This document shows, piece after piece, positions 6,147 to 8,527 of a stretch of DNA of 8,527 bases. The notes under the pieces are model-generated. The model did not search any database. It was not told the DNA's origin and saw nothing but the letters and a program-made list of their open reading frames with translations. The position numbers and the translations under genes were made by a program. Source of the DNA: an uncultured Azospirillum sp. (lineage in GTDB: Bacteria; Pseudomonadota; Alphaproteobacteria; RF32; CAG-239). Location: positions 1-8,527 of the forward strand of contig CABUAP010000049.1 of the NCBI GenBank assembly GCA_902489675.1. Reading direction: 5' to 3'. Numbering within the stretch: position 1 is the stretch's first letter; each line of letters opens with the position of its first letter.

Positions 6147-7091
6147 ATGAAAAACGCTTTTGTTTTTCCCGGACAGGGTTCCCAGTTCGTCGGAATGGGG
6201 AAAGATCTGGCCGAAAACTTTGCTTCCGCACGGGAAGTTTTTCAAGAAGTAGATAATACCCTCAATCAAAATCTGTTTGAACTGATGACAAACGGCCCCG
6301 AACACGAATTGACGCTCACGGCCAACACTCAGCCGGCATTGATGGCTGTATCGATGGCTGTCGTCCGTGTCCTCGAAAAAGATTTTGGTATTGCCCTTAA
6401 AGACAAAGCTGCGTTTGTGGCCGGTCATTCGCTCGGCGAATATTCTGCCGCCTGTGCCGCCGGTGTATTCTCGCTATCGGACACCGCCCGTCTGCTCCGC
6501 GCAAGAGGCGATGCCATGCAAAAAGCCGTACCCTTCGGGGTTGGCGGCATGGCTGCCGTGATCGGTGTTTCCTTTAAGGACATCAACGCGCTGGCCGAAG
6601 CCTGCCGTGACGAAAACGCCATCTGCGTTGCTGCCAACGACAATTCCGACGGACAAGTCGTCCTTTCGGGACATATGGCAGCAATTGACAAAGCGGTTGA
6701 AATTGCCACGGAATTTGGCGCCAAACGCTGTATCAAACTGCCGGTTTCCGCGCCTTTCCACAGCCCGTTGATGCAACCCGCCGCCGAAACAATGGCCCGG
6801 GTGCTGATGGAAGTGGAAGCTCACCCGGCCGCTGTTCCGCTGATTTCAAATGTTCTGGCCGAACCCGTCAGCGACGAAAAAGAAATTATCAAACGCCTGG
6901 TTGAACAGGTTACCGGCACCGTCCGTTGGAGAGAAACCATGAATTATTTAAATGATCACTCGGTTACCGATATTTATGAACTCGGTGCCGGCAAAGTTCT
7001 CTCCGGCCTCGTTAAAAGAAGCTTCAAAGATATTCATACCGCTTCCGTATGCACGCCGGCGGATATTGAAGAACTGGCTAAAAACCTGTAG
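6147..7091 (+). CDS. fabD: Malonyl-CoA:ACP transacylase FabD
   Basis: FabD transfers malonyl from CoA to acyl carrier protein in the cytoplasm, supplying the extender unit for type II fatty acid synthesis. The 314 residues match the usual length of about 310. The N-terminal FPGQGSQFVGMG motif (7-18) forms part of the oxyanion site. The nucleophile is Ser95 in GHSLGEYSA. Arg120 in ARGDAMQ aligns with the Arg that holds the malonyl carboxylate, and the catalytic His is His205 in APFHSPLM. The ANDNSDGQVVLSG segment (163-175) belongs to the small ferredoxin-like subdomain; the ANDN form is common in alphaproteobacteria. The ATG at 6147 has AGAAAGG with 7-base spacing. fabG follows after 33 bp on the same strand, which indicates one operon. 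No key residue is missing. Confidence 0.97.
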   Translation: MKNAFVFPGQGSQFVGMGKDLAENFASAREVFQEVDNTLNQNLFELMTNGPEHELTLTANTQPALMAVSMAVVRVLEKDFGIALKDKAAFVAGHSLGEYSAACAAGVFSLSDTARLLRARGDAMQKAVPFGVGGMAAVIGVSFKDINALAEACRDENAICVAANDNSDGQVVLSGHMAAIDKAVEIATEFGAKRCIKLPVSAPFHSPLMQPAAETMARVLMEVEAHPAAVPLISNVLAEPVSDEKEIIKRLVEQVTGTVRWRETMNYLNDHSVTDIYELGAGKVLSGLVKRSFKDIHTASVCTPADIEELAKNL

Positions 7092-7124
7092 AAATTAACC
7101 CTCATAAAATAAGGAAAACACAAT

Positions 7125-7862
7125 ATGTTTGAAATTAAAGACAAAGTTGCTCTCATTACCGGCGCCAGCGGCGGACTCGGTGATAAAATCGCCCGCACTC
7201 TGCACGCTCAGGGCGCAATCCTCGCTTTAACCGACCGCAGTGCGGAAAGAATGGAAAAGCTTAAAGACGAACTCGGCGCCAATGTCGAATGTTTTGTAGC
7301 CGATTTGGGCGATTCCGAAGCGATTAACCAATTGGTTAAAGACGTTGAAGCCAAATTCGGCCGTATTGATATTTTGGTCAACAACGCCGGCCTAACCCGT
7401 GACAATCTTTTCATCCGCATGAGTGACGAAGATTGGCAGCTGGTTTTGGATGTCAACCTCACCGCCGGTTTCAAACTTGCCAAAGCCGCCGTTCGCGGTA
7501 TGATGAAGCGCCGTTTCGGCCGCATTATCGGCATCGCGTCGGTTGTCGGCGTTACCGGCAATGCCGGACAGGCCAACTACTCCGCCTCCAAAGCCGGTAT
7601 GATTGCCATGAACAAATGTCTGGCTCAGGAAGTCGGCTCCCGCGGCATCACCGTCAACTCGATCGCACCGGGTTTTATCAGAACCCCGATGACCGATGTT
7701 TTGCCTGATGACGTTAAAGCTGCTCTGCTGGCCAAAATCCCGGAAGCCAAACTCGGCGAAGCCCAGGATATTGCCAATGTGGTTGCTTTCCTTGCCAGCG
7801 ACGAAGCTCAGTACATCACCGGCCAAACCATCAACATCAACGGCGGTATGGCGATGATCTAA
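7125..7862 (+). CDS. fabG: 3-oxoacyl-ACP reductase FabG
   Basis: FabG is the NADPH-dependent reductase that converts 3-oxoacyl-ACP to 3-hydroxyacyl-ACP in each elongation round. The 245 residues are typical for this classical short-chain dehydrogenase. The cofactor motif TGASGGLG spans 12-19, and NNAG is at 86-89. The catalytic tetrad is Asn111, Ser139, Tyr152 and Lys156 (YSASK), followed by APGFIRTPM at 181-189. The C-terminus ends in the familiar GQTININGGMAMI pattern. The start has AAGGA about 9 bases upstream. Many short-chain reductases look alike, but the position directly after fabD makes FabG by far the best call. A strong terminator follows, so the usual next gene, acpP, is not part of this operon. 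Confidence 0.96.
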   Translation: MFEIKDKVALITGASGGLGDKIARTLHAQGAILALTDRSAERMEKLKDELGANVECFVADLGDSEAINQLVKDVEAKFGRIDILVNNAGLTRDNLFIRMSDEDWQLVLDVNLTAGFKLAKAAVRGMMKRRFGRIIGIASVVGVTGNAGQANYSASKAGMIAMNKCLAQEVGSRGITVNSIAPGFIRTPMTDVLPDDVKAALLAKIPEAKLGEAQDIANVVAFLASDEAQYITGQTININGGMAMI

Positions 7863-7887
7863 CCTCTAAGGTTAACAACAAAAATAT

Positions 7888-7918
7888 AAAAACCCCGGAA
7901 AACCGGGGTTTTTATTTT
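7888..7918 (+). terminator. Strong intrinsic terminator after fabG
   Basis: AAAAACCCCGG (7888-7898) pairs perfectly with CCGGGGTTTTT (7903-7913) around an AAAA loop, and a T-rich tail continues to 7918. It lies 25 bases after the fabG stop and closes the fabDG operon. The A-rich left arm could also allow some termination in the opposite direction. Confidence 0.93.
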
Positions 7919-8021
7919 CTAAACCAGAATATTAACAAAAAACAAAAAATTCACCTCAAAGAAACAAAATAAGATATAACCTTTTGAAATAAAAAATAAA
8001 TTTTTTCTGAACGCTGTATTT

Positions 8022-8055
8022 AAAACAAAAATAATCCCGCCAAAGCGGGGTTATT
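8022..8055 (-). terminator. Intrinsic terminator after nth, possibly bidirectional
   Basis: The arms 8030-8040 (AATAATCCCGC) and 8045-8055 (GCGGGGTTATT) enclose a 4-base loop. On the minus strand there is one C-A mismatch, and the stem is followed by a T-rich tract (complement of 8022-8030). On the plus strand the same position is a U-G wobble, so that stem is complete, but its following T run is weaker. It sits five bases from the nth stop codon and most likely serves nth. Confidence 0.8.
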
Positions 8056-8059
8056 CGTT

Positions 8060-8527
8060 TTAATTGCAGACTCTTTTATCCGGCGAATGACAATAGGCGC
8101 TTACCGGACAGTTGGCGCAGTCCGGCTTTTGTGCTTTGCAGACATATCGGCCGAACAAAACCAACCAGTGGTTAGCATACATCAGATATTTTTCCGGCAG
8201 CACTTTCAACAGATCTTTCTCCACCGCTTCAACCGTTTTTCCCTGACTGAAATCCAACCGATGGGCAATACGGAAAACATGGGTGTCAACCGCCATCGTC
8301 GGCTTGCCGTACCAGACATTGCGCAAAACATTGGCGGTTTTGTGCCCCACACCGGGCAGACTCTCCAATTGTGCCTGATCTTCCGGCACTTCACCGTTAT
8401 AATCGCGAACCAAAATTTCGCTCATGGCAATCACGTTTTTGGCTTTGTTGTTATAAAGCCCGATGGTTTTAATATATTCTTGCTCTACCGGAAAATAATC
8501 ACTAACCGTGTTTTTGGCAGTAATTCT
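8060..8527 (-). CDS. nth: Endonuclease III (Nth), C-terminal part, start outside the window
   Basis: Nth is a bifunctional DNA glycosylase/AP lyase that removes oxidised pyrimidines in base excision repair. The frame is open from the right edge (first visible codons RITAKNTVSDYF), giving 155 C-terminal residues of a protein usually near 210. KTIGLYNNKAKN matches the family. The helix-hairpin-helix reads LPGVGHKTANV, with the catalytic Lys at visible residue 63. The catalytic Asp is in AVDTHVFR (visible residue 81). The iron-sulfur cluster site C-x6-C-x2-C-x5-C is intact at visible residues 130, 137, 140 and 146. A GTG and an ATG inside the frame near 8434-8423 are not the real start, because conserved sequence continues upstream of them. 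MutY is unlikely: the C-terminus ends just after the cluster and lacks the MutY extension. Confidence 0.95.
   Translation of the reverse strand, partial: RITAKNTVSDYFPVEQEYIKTIGLYNNKAKNVIAMSEILVRDYNGEVPEDQAQLESLPGVGHKTANVLRNVWYGKPTMAVDTHVFRIAHRLDFSQGKTVEAVEKDLLKVLPEKYLMYANHWLVLFGRYVCKAQKPDCANCPVSAYCHSPDKRVCN

Noticed and set aside
8423..8434. Internal GTG/ATG as the true start of nth
   Set aside because: The frame upstream stays open to the window edge and encodes conserved Nth sequence (KTIGLYNNKAKN), so the gene starts beyond the window.
1..8527. CRISPR array, prophage, insertion sequence, toxin-antitoxin or defence system
   Set aside because: No regularly spaced repeats, transposase or integrase motifs, paired small toxin/antitoxin genes or tRNA-like folds were seen; most genes are housekeeping.

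Overview
The window looks like an ordinary chromosomal stretch of a moderately AT-rich Gram-negative bacterium, most likely an alphaproteobacterium and possibly a host-associated or gut lineage. This is an inference. It rests on the HIT-family protein with a Gln-x-His-x-His active site and a following Trp-Pro-Gly element, on the FabD 'ANDN' motif, and on the overall protein style. AT-rich intergenic regions and ankyrin repeats fit a host-associated lifestyle but do not prove it.

Layout, left to right. (1) Positions 1-33 may hold the first 11 codons of a divergent gene on the minus strand. (2) A plus-strand group follows: an unrecognised 202-residue protein with two membrane segments, closed by its own intrinsic terminator; a probable 10-helix DMT/EamA-type transporter; and a soluble ankyrin-repeat protein that appears to have its own promoter inside the end of the transporter gene. 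(3) A convergent spacer (3038-3238) carries an unexplained nested inverted repeat and the terminator of the minus-strand operon. (4) A minus-strand operon encodes a HIT-family hydrolase followed 22 bp later by ftsK, the septal DNA translocase. (5) A divergent intergenic region (about 6003-6146) holds promoters for both directions. (6) The plus-strand fabD-fabG pair makes two core enzymes of type II fatty acid synthesis and ends at a strong terminator. (7) After an AT-rich spacer, a minus-strand nth gene (endonuclease III, DNA base excision repair) runs off the right edge; it has its own terminator.

How the genes fit together. FabD loads malonyl groups onto acyl carrier protein and FabG performs the first reduction of each elongation cycle, so fabDG is a functional unit. 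FtsK (chromosome segregation at the septum) and Nth (oxidised-pyrimidine repair) are housekeeping genes. The accessory part is the left third: the small membrane protein, the transporter and the ankyrin protein.

I found no CRISPR array, insertion sequence, tRNA, rRNA, phage gene or defence system. I do not think the window contains a clearly new biological system. The points most worth a second look are the ankyrin protein with its charged insertion, the orphan membrane protein, the nested inverted repeat at 3099-3188, and the fabDG pair that ends without acpP.
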